A program made the translations under genes and the position numbers. Source: Comamonadaceae bacterium CG_4_10_14_3_um_filter_60_75 (GTDB taxonomy: Bacteria > Pseudomonadota > Gammaproteobacteria > Burkholderiales > Burkholderiaceae_C). From it: 11,683 bases of DNA. The notes beneath the pieces are model-generated. The model ran no database searches. It was not told the origin of the DNA and saw only the letters and a list, made by a program, of their open reading frames with translations. Of the stretch, positions 1 to 6,335 are shown piece after piece. Within the stretch, counting starts at the first letter, position 1. Each line of letters starts with the position of its first letter. Where the stretch lies: NCBI GenBank assembly GCA_002784245.1, contig PFKL01000109.1, positions 1 through 11,683 on the forward strand. The letters are read 5' to 3'.

Positions 1-222
1 GTGTTCATGCTGACGCTGGGCAACTACCTGACACCGACGCTCTTGGGTGGCAAAAACTCGCAGTGGTTCACCGAGCAAATCTACACCCAGTTCATCACGC
101 GGTTTAACTGGGAGCAGGGCGCGGCATTTGGCTTTTTGCTGCTGGGCTTGAGCACCGCCATCGTCTGGGCGGGCTTGAAGTTGAGTGGCCAGAAGTTTGG
201 CGAAGTGATGCAAAAAACATGA
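1..222 (+). CDS. ABC transporter permease, PotB-type, C-terminal part (5' end outside window)
   Basis: The gene enters from the left edge already open, so the GTG at base 1 should not be taken as its start; 73 C-terminal residues are visible. The reading N-YLTPTLLGG followed by a hydrophobic helix (about residues 42-60: AFGFLLLGLSTAIVWAGL) is the usual end of the first inner-membrane permease of spermidine/putrescine-class importers (PotB family), where the 'tP.lLGG' segment precedes the last transmembrane helix. Its TGA overlaps the ATG of the next permease (ATGA at 219-222), which indicates translational coupling and one operon. Substrate cannot be told from this fragment: polyamines, opines and other organic cations or acids are all handled by relatives. 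Confidence 0.85.
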   Translation: MFMLTLGNYLTPTLLGGKNSQWFTEQIYTQFITRFNWEQGAAFGFLLLGLSTAIVWAGLKLSGQKFGEVMQKT

Positions 223-1091
223 TCGCCTCGCTGCCTCGCCCGCTGTGGCTGCGTGCCAGCACCGTGGTTTACGGCGTGGCGTTCTTTGCCTTTTTGTTTT
301 TGCCGCTGGTCATCGTGGCGGTGTTTGCCTTCAACGACGCGCCTTATCCGGCCCCGCCCTGGCGCGGCTTCACGCTGGACTGGTTTCTGGGCAGCGCCGA
401 GTCCACGCGACGTGGTCTGTTTGCCGACAGAGAGATGCTGGGCAGCATCTGGACCAGCGTGGTGGTGGCGCTTTGGGTCACGCTGCTGTCGGTGCTGGTG
501 GGCACGGCCAATGCGTTCTTGATCGAGCGCACGCAGTTTCGCGGCAAGCAGGCGCTGTCACTGTTGATGCTGGCCCCGCTGGTGATTCCGGGGGTGATCC
601 TGGGCATCTCCATATTGGCGTTTGCCAGCCGCATTGCCAACCTGGCCGATGACCTGTGGGGGCTGGAGCTGGAGTTTTTGCGCCCCGGCTTGCCGCTGGT
701 GGTGCTGGGGCAGTTTTCGTACATCGTCTCGATCGCCACGCTGACCATCACCGCGCGCCTGAAACGCTTTGACGTGACGCTGGAAGAAGCCGCCTACAAC
801 CTGGGGGCATCAAGAGCAGCGGTGCTGTGGACCATCACCCTGCCGTACCTCAAACCCGCGCTGATTGGCTCGGCCGCGATCTCATTCCTGATGAGCTTTG
901 AGAACTTCAACACCACGCTGATGCTGGTCGGCTCTGATTCGCCGCTGACGGTGATGATGTATGGCCGCATGCGCGAAGGGGCCACGCCGGTCTTGAACGC
1001 GGTGAGCTTGCTGCTGATGGTGGCATCAGCGGTGCTGGCGTTGACGCTGATGCAGGGGCAAAAGGACGGTGTGTCTGGCAGCTCAAGCTGA
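219..1091 (+). CDS. ABC transporter permease, PotC-type
   Basis: Complete 290-residue inner-membrane permease, partner of the preceding PotB-type protein in a type I importer. A first helix lies at about residues 16-38, and further hydrophobic stretches at about 75-100, 112-136, 158-176, 213-232 and 259-277 give the expected six helices. The cytoplasmic EAA loop that contacts the ATPase is clear at 190-210 (EEAAYNLGAS, then a conserved-type LP at 208-209). Length fits the family (about 260-300); the loop at about residues 39-75 (DAPYPAPPWRG) is the periplasmic segment seen in relatives that begin 'F.fndap..'. The ATG lies in the 4-base overlap with the upstream stop. No transporter gene follows, so this is probably the last gene of the operon; ATPase and binding protein would lie upstream, outside the window. 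Substrate unknown. Confidence 0.9.
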   Translation: MIASLPRPLWLRASTVVYGVAFFAFLFLPLVIVAVFAFNDAPYPAPPWRGFTLDWFLGSAESTRRGLFADREMLGSIWTSVVVALWVTLLSVLVGTANAFLIERTQFRGKQALSLLMLAPLVIPGVILGISILAFASRIANLADDLWGLELEFLRPGLPLVVLGQFSYIVSIATLTITARLKRFDVTLEEAAYNLGASRAAVLWTITLPYLKPALIGSAAISFLMSFENFNTTLMLVGSDSPLTVMMYGRMREGATPVLNAVSLLLMVASAVLALTLMQGQKDGVSGSSS

Positions 1092-1261
1092 CAAGTGGTA
1101 TTTCCGCTTGGCGGCGGTTTCTGACATAGGTCTGCCCGAAATACCTGCTCCAGACCCGACGTTCACCCGGTGGTCCGACCTTGCTCAATCTGGTATGGTT
1201 TCCGAGTGTCGCTGGACCCGCCATCGACTGTCTACAGTGAATCGCTATTGTGTCAAATTGA

Positions 1262-1675
1262 CTAAGCCAAGAACGGATCGATCAGCTTCGTGCCCGTTCC
1301 TGCAAAGTCCACAACGTTGCGTGTGACCACTGTCATTCCATGCTCCAAAGCCGTGGCAGCAATCATGGCATCACGTTCAGACTTCGGGTCTGGCACATGC
1401 ATAGCCGCGCATAAAGTGGCTGTGGTTCCTGAGAACGGCAATATACGATCTGTAAAGTTTGCCTTCACCCCATTTAGCCAGATGCGCAATGCACTACCTT
1501 GTGGCGGTGTGCGGCGCTCCAGCGCCAAAACCCCCTTTTCCAGTTCCAGTATGCTGATGGCGGAAATGAACAAATGGCTGACCGGTTTGTCCGCAGCCCA
1601 TGCACGCACTTCCAAGGACTGATTCGGTTTTCCGTGACGCAACTCCGAAATGACGTTCGTATCTAAAACATACAT
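1262..1675 (-). CDS. vapC: VapC/FitB-type PIN-domain toxin (ribonuclease)
   Basis: A 137-residue PIN-domain protein, expected to be a Mg-dependent endoribonuclease held inactive by the antitoxin encoded just upstream. The N-terminus MYVLDTNVISELR is the classic VapC/FitB opening. Acidic active-site candidates are all present: D5, E44 (in LELEKG), D102 (RDAMIAATA) and D123 (TRNVVDF). The full length matches the family (about 130-140), so it looks active. I prefer the ATG at 1675: GAGG lies 9 bases ahead of it, over the antitoxin stop, and the protein then begins as relatives do. A TTG at 1690 would add five residues (MRPAT) and overlap the antitoxin stop. Antitoxin first, toxin second, is the usual operon order. 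Target RNA cannot be predicted. Confidence 0.92.
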   Translation of the reverse strand: MYVLDTNVISELRHGKPNQSLEVRAWAADKPVSHLFISAISILELEKGVLALERRTPPQGSALRIWLNGVKANFTDRILPFSGTTATLCAAMHVPDPKSERDAMIAATALEHGMTVVTRNVVDFAGTGTKLIDPFLA

Positions 1676-1686
1676 GGTTGCTGGCC

Positions 1687-1947
1687 TCAAAGTAGATCAG
1701 CGACACTTATTTCTACCCGCACCTTCTTTGGTTCGAACTCTATTCCTTCGCCACCCGGAATTGAGTCCATTAAGTCCAAAAGTGATACTTCCTGCTTTCC
1801 CGTGAGCTCGTAATAGTCTTGAATTTTGAGCAAGGCAAACGCCGGTCGCCCCCTGTCGGTGATGAAAACAGGACCTTGCGCTGCTGCCCGTTTGGCGGCA
1901 CCAACATCTCGGGTGAACTCACGACTTGAACAGGTGTGCACGCTCAT
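1687..1947 (-). CDS. Phd/YefM-type antitoxin
   Basis: An 86-residue protein whose N-terminal half reads as a Phd/YefM DNA-binding domain (residues about 1-50: SSREFTRDVGAAKRAAAQGPV, then FITDRGRPAFALLKIQDYYEL, the typical 'vfIt.rGrpa.vLls..dye.L'). The acidic C-terminal tail (about 55-86) is the part that normally wraps the PIN toxin. Start ATG at 1947 has a good Shine-Dalgarno (AGGAGA, 7-base spacing) at 1954-1959 on the minus strand. The family represses its own operon; a short direct repeat (ATGTT twice, within 1969-1982 read on the plus strand) lies where an operator could sit, but I cannot assign a convincing promoter. Stop overlaps the toxin's leader, implying coupled translation. Confidence 0.9.
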   Translation of the reverse strand: MSVHTCSSREFTRDVGAAKRAAAQGPVFITDRGRPAFALLKIQDYYELTGKQEVSLLDLMDSIPGGEGIEFEPKKVRVEISVADLL

Positions 1948-2234
1948 CTTAACTCTCCTGATTGGCTAATGTTTGTATGTTATGACAAGTTTGGAAAAAG
2001 TCAAGAGAAAGCCCTACAGTCATCAAACTGTCGGCTGCTTTCCTGCCCGGTTAGCAATGCGTAGACGATGAGCGTCGATTCAATATGAAGCCGTGCTGCC
2101 CTTTGCCAATCCCGCCTTCAACGGCTTCTGCCTGGAGTTGAAGTGGGCATCCGGAAAGCTGCCTGTCGTGACCGGCTCCAACGGGTCTTTCCCTGACCCT
2201 CAAAAGACCCAAGCACCCCACCAAAAAAGCAAGA
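1948..2234. other. intergenic stretch between two toxin-antitoxin pairs
   Basis: About 290 bases with no gene I can support. It must hold the promoter of the minus-strand antitoxin pair near its left end. One plus-strand frame (about 2073-2245, no start codon that convinces) encodes NGFCLELKWASGKL, weakly reminiscent of the core of VRR-type nuclease domains, but nothing before or after it continues the match. Probably decayed sequence between independently acquired modules. Confidence 0.5.
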
Positions 2235-2263
2235 TTGACGGGGCAGGTGCATTCCATCACAAT
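2235..2263 (+). promoter_or_regulatory. sigma70-like promoter of the second toxin-antitoxin operon
   Basis: TTGACG at 2235-2240 (five of six to the -35 consensus) and CACAAT at 2258-2263 (four of six to the -10) are separated by exactly 17 bases. Transcription would start near 2270, inside the inverted repeat at 2265-2283, 26 bases before the antitoxin ATG. The geometry promoter-operator-antitoxin is that of autoregulated type II systems. Read from sequence only. Confidence 0.55.
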
Positions 2264-2264
2264 G

Positions 2265-2283
2265 TTGTTGAACTTTTCAACAA
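2265..2283. promoter_or_regulatory. perfect inverted repeat, probable antitoxin operator
   Basis: TTGTTGAA, spacer CTT, TTCAACAA: two perfect 8-base arms. It covers the predicted transcription start and ends 12 bases before the antitoxin ATG at 2296, the expected place for the binding site of a dimeric ribbon-helix-helix repressor. It could also fold as a small hairpin at the extreme 5' end of the mRNA. Confidence 0.6.
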
Positions 2284-2295
2284 TGAAAGATCGCT

Positions 2296-2529
2296 ATGTC
2301 CACCGTCAATTTCAGTGTTCCGGAAGACATCAAAGCTGCCTTCAACATCACTTTTGAAGGCCAAAACAAGAGTGCGGTCATTGCTGACTTGATGCGTGAG
2401 GCGGTTGAGCGCGCGCAAAGCCAACAGCGCAACAAAGACGCTTTTCAGCGCATTCTCAAGCGCAGACAACACGCCCCCAGCGTCACAGAGGCCCAGTTAC
2501 GTTCCGCCCGTGAAGAAGGCCGACCGTGA
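2296..2529 (+). CDS. antitoxin of a VapBC-type pair, ribbon-helix-helix-like
   Basis: A 77-residue protein directly ahead of a PIN toxin gene. The N-terminus (MSTVNFSVPEDIKAAFNITF) has the pattern of a beta-strand followed by the first helix of ribbon-helix-helix antitoxins; residues about 24-42 (NKSAVIADLMREAVERAQS) fit the second helix. The rest (43-77) is charged and helix-prone, suitable for toxin wrapping. The ribosome site ahead of ATG 2296 is weak (GAAAGA, about 5 bases away). Its TGA overlaps the toxin's GTG (GTGA at 2526-2529), so toxin synthesis is coupled to antitoxin synthesis. Assignment rests on pattern plus context; I did not recognise a named subfamily. Confidence 0.8.
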   Translation: MSTVNFSVPEDIKAAFNITFEGQNKSAVIADLMREAVERAQSQQRNKDAFQRILKRRQHAPSVTEAQLRSAREEGRP

Positions 2530-2954
2530 GCCTGGTCGTTGATGCCAGCGTTGCCGTCAAGTGGTTCCTCAAAGACCGACCGAACGAGCAGCACGCTGAT
2601 CTGGCATTGCAGATATTGGAGCGTTCGGTGGTTGGCCAGCTACCCCTGATTCAGCCGCCGCACTTCATGGCTGAGGTTGCCGCAGTGTTGGCTCGCCTCA
2701 AACCCACTGATGCCCAGGAAGATTTGTTGGACCTGCTGGACATCAGCTATCAAACCGTGACAAGTCCCACGATTTACCTGACGGCACTGGACTTGGCCAC
2801 GCGCTACCAGCATCACCTGTTTGACACGCTTTACCACGCCGTTGCGCTGCATACACCGGGCGCAGTGCTGGTCACGGCGGACGAGCGTTACTACAACAAA
2901 GTCAGACTTGAGGGGCAAATCACCTTACTCTCAGATGTCAAGATTGAGGGGTAA
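2526..2954 (+). CDS. vapC: VapC-type PIN-domain toxin
   Basis: A 142-residue PIN protein of the kind that begins 'lVVDASVAVKWFl', complete and with the expected acids: D6, E50 (FMAEVAAVL), D100 (HHLFDTLYHAVAL) and D119 (VTADERYY). It should be an endoribonuclease neutralised by the preceding antitoxin. The GTG at 2526 is the only sensible start, because the catalytic D6 follows at once and it overlaps the antitoxin stop. It is not closely similar to the minus-strand toxin at 1262-1675, so the two pairs are separate acquisitions, not a duplication. Its stop lies 5 bases before eutB and the eutB Shine-Dalgarno (GAGGGG, 2946-2951) is within its final codons. Transcription from the toxin-antitoxin promoter therefore probably continues into eutBC, as no terminator is visible between them. 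Confidence 0.92.
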   Translation: MSLVVDASVAVKWFLKDRPNEQHADLALQILERSVVGQLPLIQPPHFMAEVAAVLARLKPTDAQEDLLDLLDISYQTVTSPTIYLTALDLATRYQHHLFDTLYHAVALHTPGAVLVTADERYYNKVRLEGQITLLSDVKIEG

Positions 2955-2959
2955 AAACC

Positions 2960-4393
2960 GTGCCCTACGCCCACACCATAAGCGCACAAAGCTACCACTT
3001 CGATAGCTTGCGCACGCTCCTGGCCAAAGCCAGTCCGCTGCGCTCGGGCGACCAACTGGCGGGGGTGGTGGCGGCCGATGCGCAGGAACGCGTGGCCGCG
3101 CAAATGGCACTGGCGGACGTGCCGCTGGCCAGCTTTTTGAACGAAGTGGTGGTGCCGTATGAGGCCGACGAAGTCACCCGCCTGATCATCGACACCCACA
3201 ACGCGGCGGCCTTTGCACCCGTGAGCCACCTCACCGTGGGCGACTTCCGTAACTGGCTGCTGAGCGACCTCGCCACGCCGCAAACCCTGAAAGCCCTTGC
3301 CCCCGGCCTGACGCCAGAAATGGCAGCCGCAGTCAGCAAGCTTTGCCGTTTGCAAGACCTGATCCTGATCGCCCGCAAATGCCAGGTGGTCACGCAATTT
3401 CGCAGCACGCTGGGTTTGCCCGGCCGCCTGGCCACGCGCTTGCAGCCCAATCACCCCACGGACGACGCGCAAGGTATTGTCGCCAGCCTGCTCGACGGTC
3501 TGTTGCTGGGCAGTGGCGACGCGGTGATTGGCATCAACCCGGCGGGCGACAACACCGCGCAAGTGGTGCGCCTGTTGCGTCTGCTGGACGACGTGATTGC
3601 ACGCTGGGGCATTCCCACGCAGTCGTGCGTGCTCACGCATGTCACTAACACGCTGCAGGCGATCGAGCGCGGCGCGCCAGTGGATTTGGTGTTTCAGTCC
3701 ATCGGCGGCACCGAGGCCACCAACAGCAGCTTTGGCCTGAACCTGGCGCTGCTGGCTGAGGTACGGGATGCGGCCCTGTCGCTGCAACGCCCCACGCTGT
3801 TCGACGAAAACGGGCAGCGCAGCACCAACGTGATGTACTTTGAAACCGGCCAGGGCAGCGCGCTGTCAGCCAACGCCCACCATGGTTGTGACCAGCAAAC
3901 CCTGGAGGCGCGTGCCTACGCCGTGGCGCGGCACTTCAAGCCGCTGCTGGTCAACACCGTGGTCGGCTTCATCGGGCCAGAATACCTGTTCAACGGCAAG
4001 CAAATCGCCCGCGCTGGGCTGGAAGATCACTTTTGCGGCAAGCTGTTGGGCCTGCCCATGGGCTGCGACGTGTGCTACACCAACCACGCCGAGGCCGATG
4101 GTGACGACATGGACGCGCTGATGCTGATGCTGGGTGCGGCGGGCTGCAACTTCATCATGGGCGTGCCGGGCTCGGACGACATCATGCTCAACTACCAAAG
4201 CACCTCGTTTCATGACGCGCAAGTGCTGCGCCAGGTGCTAGGCCTGCGCGCTGCGCCCGAGTTTGAGGCTTGGCTGGAGAAAATGGGGCTGGGCACGGCG
4301 GCGGGCGTTGGCAGCCCACAGCAGCGCCTGACCACGCAACTGCCCGGCACTTTTTCAGCCGCCATCCAGAGACTGGCAGGGCCGCCCGCATGA
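2960..4393 (+). CDS. eutB: ethanolamine ammonia-lyase large (alpha) subunit
   Basis: The alpha chain of the adenosylcobalamin-dependent enzyme that converts ethanolamine to acetaldehyde and ammonia. The (beta/alpha)8 barrel sequence is well conserved: RSGDQLAGVVAA near the N-terminus, GLPGRLATRLQPN (152-164), GDAVIGINP (186-194), the FETGQGSALSA segment (294-304), VVGFIGPEYL (334-343), and MGCDVCYTNHAEAD (367-380). Residues equivalent to E. coli R160, N193, E287 and D362 (substrate and radical chemistry) are here R160, N193, E295 and D370. At 477 residues it is about 24 longer than the E. coli protein as I recall it, with a short insertion before FETGQG and a C-terminal extension after about 445. 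The start is GTG at 2960 with GAGGGG 8 bases upstream. EutC follows after 82 bases. No EutR-type regulator or reactivase (EutA) is visible. Confidence 0.97.
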   Translation: MPYAHTISAQSYHFDSLRTLLAKASPLRSGDQLAGVVAADAQERVAAQMALADVPLASFLNEVVVPYEADEVTRLIIDTHNAAAFAPVSHLTVGDFRNWLLSDLATPQTLKALAPGLTPEMAAAVSKLCRLQDLILIARKCQVVTQFRSTLGLPGRLATRLQPNHPTDDAQGIVASLLDGLLLGSGDAVIGINPAGDNTAQVVRLLRLLDDVIARWGIPTQSCVLTHVTNTLQAIERGAPVDLVFQSIGGTEATNSSFGLNLALLAEVRDAALSLQRPTLFDENGQRSTNVMYFETGQGSALSANAHHGCDQQTLEARAYAVARHFKPLLVNTVVGFIGPEYLFNGKQIARAGLEDHFCGKLLGLPMGCDVCYTNHAEADGDDMDALMLMLGAAGCNFIMGVPGSDDIMLNYQSTSFHDAQVLRQVLGLRAAPEFEAWLEKMGLGTAAGVGSPQQRLTTQLPGTFSAAIQRLAGPPA

Positions 4394-4405
4394 CCCGCAT
4401 GACCC
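4388..4405. repeat. tandem 9-base duplication over the eutB stop
   Basis: GCATGACCC occurs twice in a row and spans the eutB stop codon; the copy is in frame, so the second unit repeats an in-frame TGA. A small slippage-type duplication, without obvious function. Confidence 0.7.
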
Positions 4406-4475
4406 GCGTTCACTTGAAATATCAGATCAAACCGGTGATGCCATCATGCCGTCCAGCCGCCTTGAGGCCAGGTCA

Positions 4476-5354
4476 ATGACGACCCACCTGATCACGCCCA
4501 CGCCGTGGGACGCGCTGAAAAACTTCACCGACGCGCGCATCGCCCTGGGGCGCGCCGGGGTCAGCCTGCCCACCGCTGCACATCTGGCGTTTCAGCTGGC
4601 GCATGCACAAGCGCGCGATGCGGTGCATTTGCCGCTGGACGCTGCTGGGGTGGCGGCATCCTTGCAAGCCTTGGGTTTGTCAACGCTGTTGCTGCACAGC
4701 CAGGCCGCTGATCGCACACTGTATTTGCAGCGGCCAGAGTGGGGACGGCGGCTGGACGCGGCCTCGCTCAACACGTTGACGCAGTGGCAAAAGCAGCCGC
4801 GCTACCCTGGCAGCGCGCGCACGGGTGCGGTCAGCCTAATCCGCTCCTCCGATGATGCCCCGTATGACCTGGCCTTTGTGGTAGTCGATGGGCTCAGTGC
4901 CCTGGCCATTCACCAGAACGCCGTGCCGCTGATCGCCGCCGTGTTGCAACGCCTGCAAGCCGATGCCACTCAAACTTGGTCAATCGCCCCGGTGGCCGTT
5001 GTCGAGCAGGGCCGTGTGGCCATTGGCGATGAGGTCGCTGCGTTGCTCAAGGCCCGCATGGTGGTGGTGCTGATCGGCGAGCGCCCCGGATTGAGTTCGC
5101 CAGACAGCCTGGGGCTCTACCTCACCTGGGCCCCGGCCCTTGGCAAGACCGATGCACAACGCAATTGCATCTCCAACGTGCGTCCGGCAGGCTTGTCCAT
5201 CGCGGTGGCGTCGCAAACCCTGCACCATCTGCTGACCCAGGCGCGCGTCATGCAGTTGACAGGCGTAGGACTCAAAGCTGAAGCCGATCATGTAAAACCA
5301 TGCCGGCCACACCGTCTTCAGCCACCAGCCCAGCCCCCAGTTGCAAGCGTCTGA
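4476..5354 (+). CDS. eutC: ethanolamine ammonia-lyase small (beta) subunit
   Basis: Beta chain of ethanolamine ammonia-lyase, which with EutB binds adenosylcobalamin at the subunit interface. Family landmarks: FTDARIALGRAG (17-28), SARTGAVSLI (113-122), YDLAFVVVDGLSALAI (130-145), GERPGLSSPDSLG (201-213) and GKTDAQRNCISNVRPAGLS (223-241), ending with LTGVGLK (261-267). I chose ATG 4476 (292 residues) because GAGG stands 8 bases upstream and relatives begin soon before this region; ATG 4446 would add ten residues. Relatives usually end shortly after the GVGLK-like segment; here about 25 more residues follow (DHVKPCRPHRLQPPAQPPVA), Pro-rich and unlike the family, suggesting loss of the original stop by a small mutation or deletion against the decayed region beyond. 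The enzyme core appears intact. Confidence 0.95.
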   Translation: MTTHLITPTPWDALKNFTDARIALGRAGVSLPTAAHLAFQLAHAQARDAVHLPLDAAGVAASLQALGLSTLLLHSQAADRTLYLQRPEWGRRLDAASLNTLTQWQKQPRYPGSARTGAVSLIRSSDDAPYDLAFVVVDGLSALAIHQNAVPLIAAVLQRLQADATQTWSIAPVAVVEQGRVAIGDEVAALLKARMVVVLIGERPGLSSPDSLGLYLTWAPALGKTDAQRNCISNVRPAGLSIAVASQTLHHLLTQARVMQLTGVGLKAEADHVKPCRPHRLQPPAQPPVASV

Positions 5355-5448
5355 AAGGCTGGCCAGTTGCGGCATTCACCCGCTACCCAAGCGCAGCGGC
5401 ATCGTTACCAACGATGCTGATCGACCGCCTTCGTGACGCGGAAGGCAT

Positions 5449-5703
5449 TTGATGCGGGCGCTGCCTGATGCTGACCACTTGCAGCACACCGCCGCCACCA
5501 TGCACGTGCAGTGGCCAGACGACATCAGCTTGCTGGAGGGTCAACTTTTTCGGCATTCGCACATGCACAGTTCCAAGCAACTCACTGCCCTGTATTTGTT
5601 GGGTCTGGCTGTCAAGAACCATGGCCGCTTTGTTACTTTTGATCGGCGTATTCCTTTGACCGCAGTGTATGGTGCCAAGCCAGAACACCTGGTCGTTTTG
5701 TAA
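5449..5703 (+). pseudogene. C-terminal remnant of a third PIN-domain (VapC-type) toxin
   Basis: The 84 residues read like the second half of a PIN toxin: WPDDISLLE (22-30), then QLTALYLLGLAVKNHGRFVTFDRRIP (44-69) and the ending GAKPEHLVVL. In relatives the helix reads 'vTDAYLLaLA..hgg.lvTfD'. Here the aspartate after the threonine is an alanine (T46-A47), so one of the expected metal-binding acids is missing, while D65 is retained. No N-terminal half with the first catalytic aspartate is found upstream: all frames from 5355 are interrupted and unlike PIN proteins, and no antitoxin gene adjoins. An inactive fragment is the simplest reading. ATG 5449 is only the first start in frame. Confidence 0.65.
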
Positions 5704-5713
5704 TGTGGCATCC

Positions 5714-5944
5714 GTGAACGCCCTCGCCAGCCTCCGATAGCGCACCCCCCACCGGCGACCGCGTATCGCCGTGGTGCTGGGTTCGGGCTGGGGCGGCTTG
5801 ACCGAACACATCACCCACGCGGTGCAGATTCGCCACACCGCGCTGGAAGGTTTTGCGCCGCCTACCGTGGCCAGCGCGGTGGGCATGACCGACGCCCCCG
5901 TGACCCAGCCAGGCGGTGCGCCTGCCGCTGGAGTTCCGCTTTGA
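5714..5944 (+). pseudogene. purine nucleoside phosphorylase remnant, N-terminal part
   Basis: From a GTG at 5714 the frame reads VNALASLR, then a TAG stop at 5738-5740, then RTPHRRPRIAVVLGSGWGGLTE and onward through HTALEGFAPPTVA. This is the N-terminus of a trimeric-type purine nucleoside phosphorylase: the 'iavVLGSGlg.l.' glycine-rich phosphate-binding segment followed by 'lpGFp.pTV'. Similarity stops at about 5872, where the family would continue with GH.G; the frame runs on into unrelated residues to TGA at 5942-5944. The gene thus has a nonsense codon near its start and lacks most of its length. With the thymidine phosphorylase remnant 0.3 kb away it suggests a former nucleoside catabolism cluster. 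Confidence 0.6.
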
Positions 5945-6067
5945 TGTGCCCGAAATGTTCACCCCCCATGATCCGCTCATGCGCTGTTCAAAGAAGTCAC
6001 CCTGCGCCTGAGGGCGGAACTGCTGTTGATGGATGGCTTGGCGCCAGATGAGCTGCAATCGCTATAA
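5916..6067 (+). pseudogene. unidentified frameshifted gene end
   Basis: One frame from 5916 reads VRLPLEFRFDVPEMFTPHD and on to PLMR, then the next frame from 5984 continues as LFKEVTLRLRAELLLMDGLA and ends with TAA at 6065-6067. Restoring one base near 5981-5984 would make a single protein-like segment of about 50 residues ending in DELQSL. I do not recognise the family. It lies directly against the dispersed repeat copy at 6062-6120. The composition (amphipathic, leucine-rich helix) is protein-like, but without a database comparison this is only a suspected relic. Confidence 0.35.
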
Positions 6068-6120
6068 AAATGAGAACATGCTCTGCATATAGGAAAAGGG
6101 CTAGAGCAGTTTTCTTGCAT
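6062..6120 (-). repeat. diverged copy of a dispersed intergenic repeat
   Basis: This AT-rich stretch (GCTAT near the start, then AAGGGCTAGAGCAGTTTT around 6097-6114) aligns in part with the reverse complement of the copies at 6336-6403 and 10510-10577, which read GCTAT ... AGGGCCAGAAGC ... in that direction. It is the most diverged of the three and lies in the opposite orientation. It separates the unidentified relic from the thymidine phosphorylase relic. Confidence 0.45.
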
Positions 6121-6312
6121 GATCGCTGCGCTGGGTGGCCCGGGCGATTTTGTGGACTGCCCCACGCATTACCAGCCCAACGCCCGAGAGCGGTTGCCAG
6201 TGCAGACAAAGCGTCCGGGTTGGGTCAGCGGCATGGCCACATGTGGCATCGGCTTGGCGGTGGTGGAACTGGGCGTCGTGTGGATGAAAGTTCCAGGCTG
6301 CGCTTTGGCTCT
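6119..6312 (+). pseudogene. thymidine phosphorylase (DeoA) remnant
   Basis: The frame from 6119 reads MIAALGGPGDFVDCP, later RPGWVSGMATCGIGLAVVELG. DeoA proteins have the same series near their C-terminal third: '(m)vaALGGP.dfve', then 'GyVs.mdtralG.aVv.lGGGR'. Here the conserved D-T-R-A-L has decayed to A-T-C-G-I, and the two following glycines are lost with a frame change, after which the next frame reads GRRVDESSRLRFG, resembling the family's continuation. Neither the N-terminal two thirds nor the C-terminus is present. It sits exactly between two oppositely oriented copies of the dispersed repeat. The enzyme would have cleaved thymidine with phosphate; this fragment cannot be functional. 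Confidence 0.7.
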
Positions 6313-6335
6313 ACGCAAGACCGAAGCTGTCAAAG

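Noticed and set aside
1129..1156. GGTCTG / CAGACC inverted repeat after the PotC-type gene as a terminator
   Set aside because: Only six-base arms with a 16-base loop and no following T-run.
2891..3787. Long minus-strand open frame (298 codons) opposite eutB
   Set aside because: It lies antisense to a strongly conserved enzyme gene; its product is Gln/Arg/His-rich low-complexity sequence typical of the shadow of a GC-rich gene.
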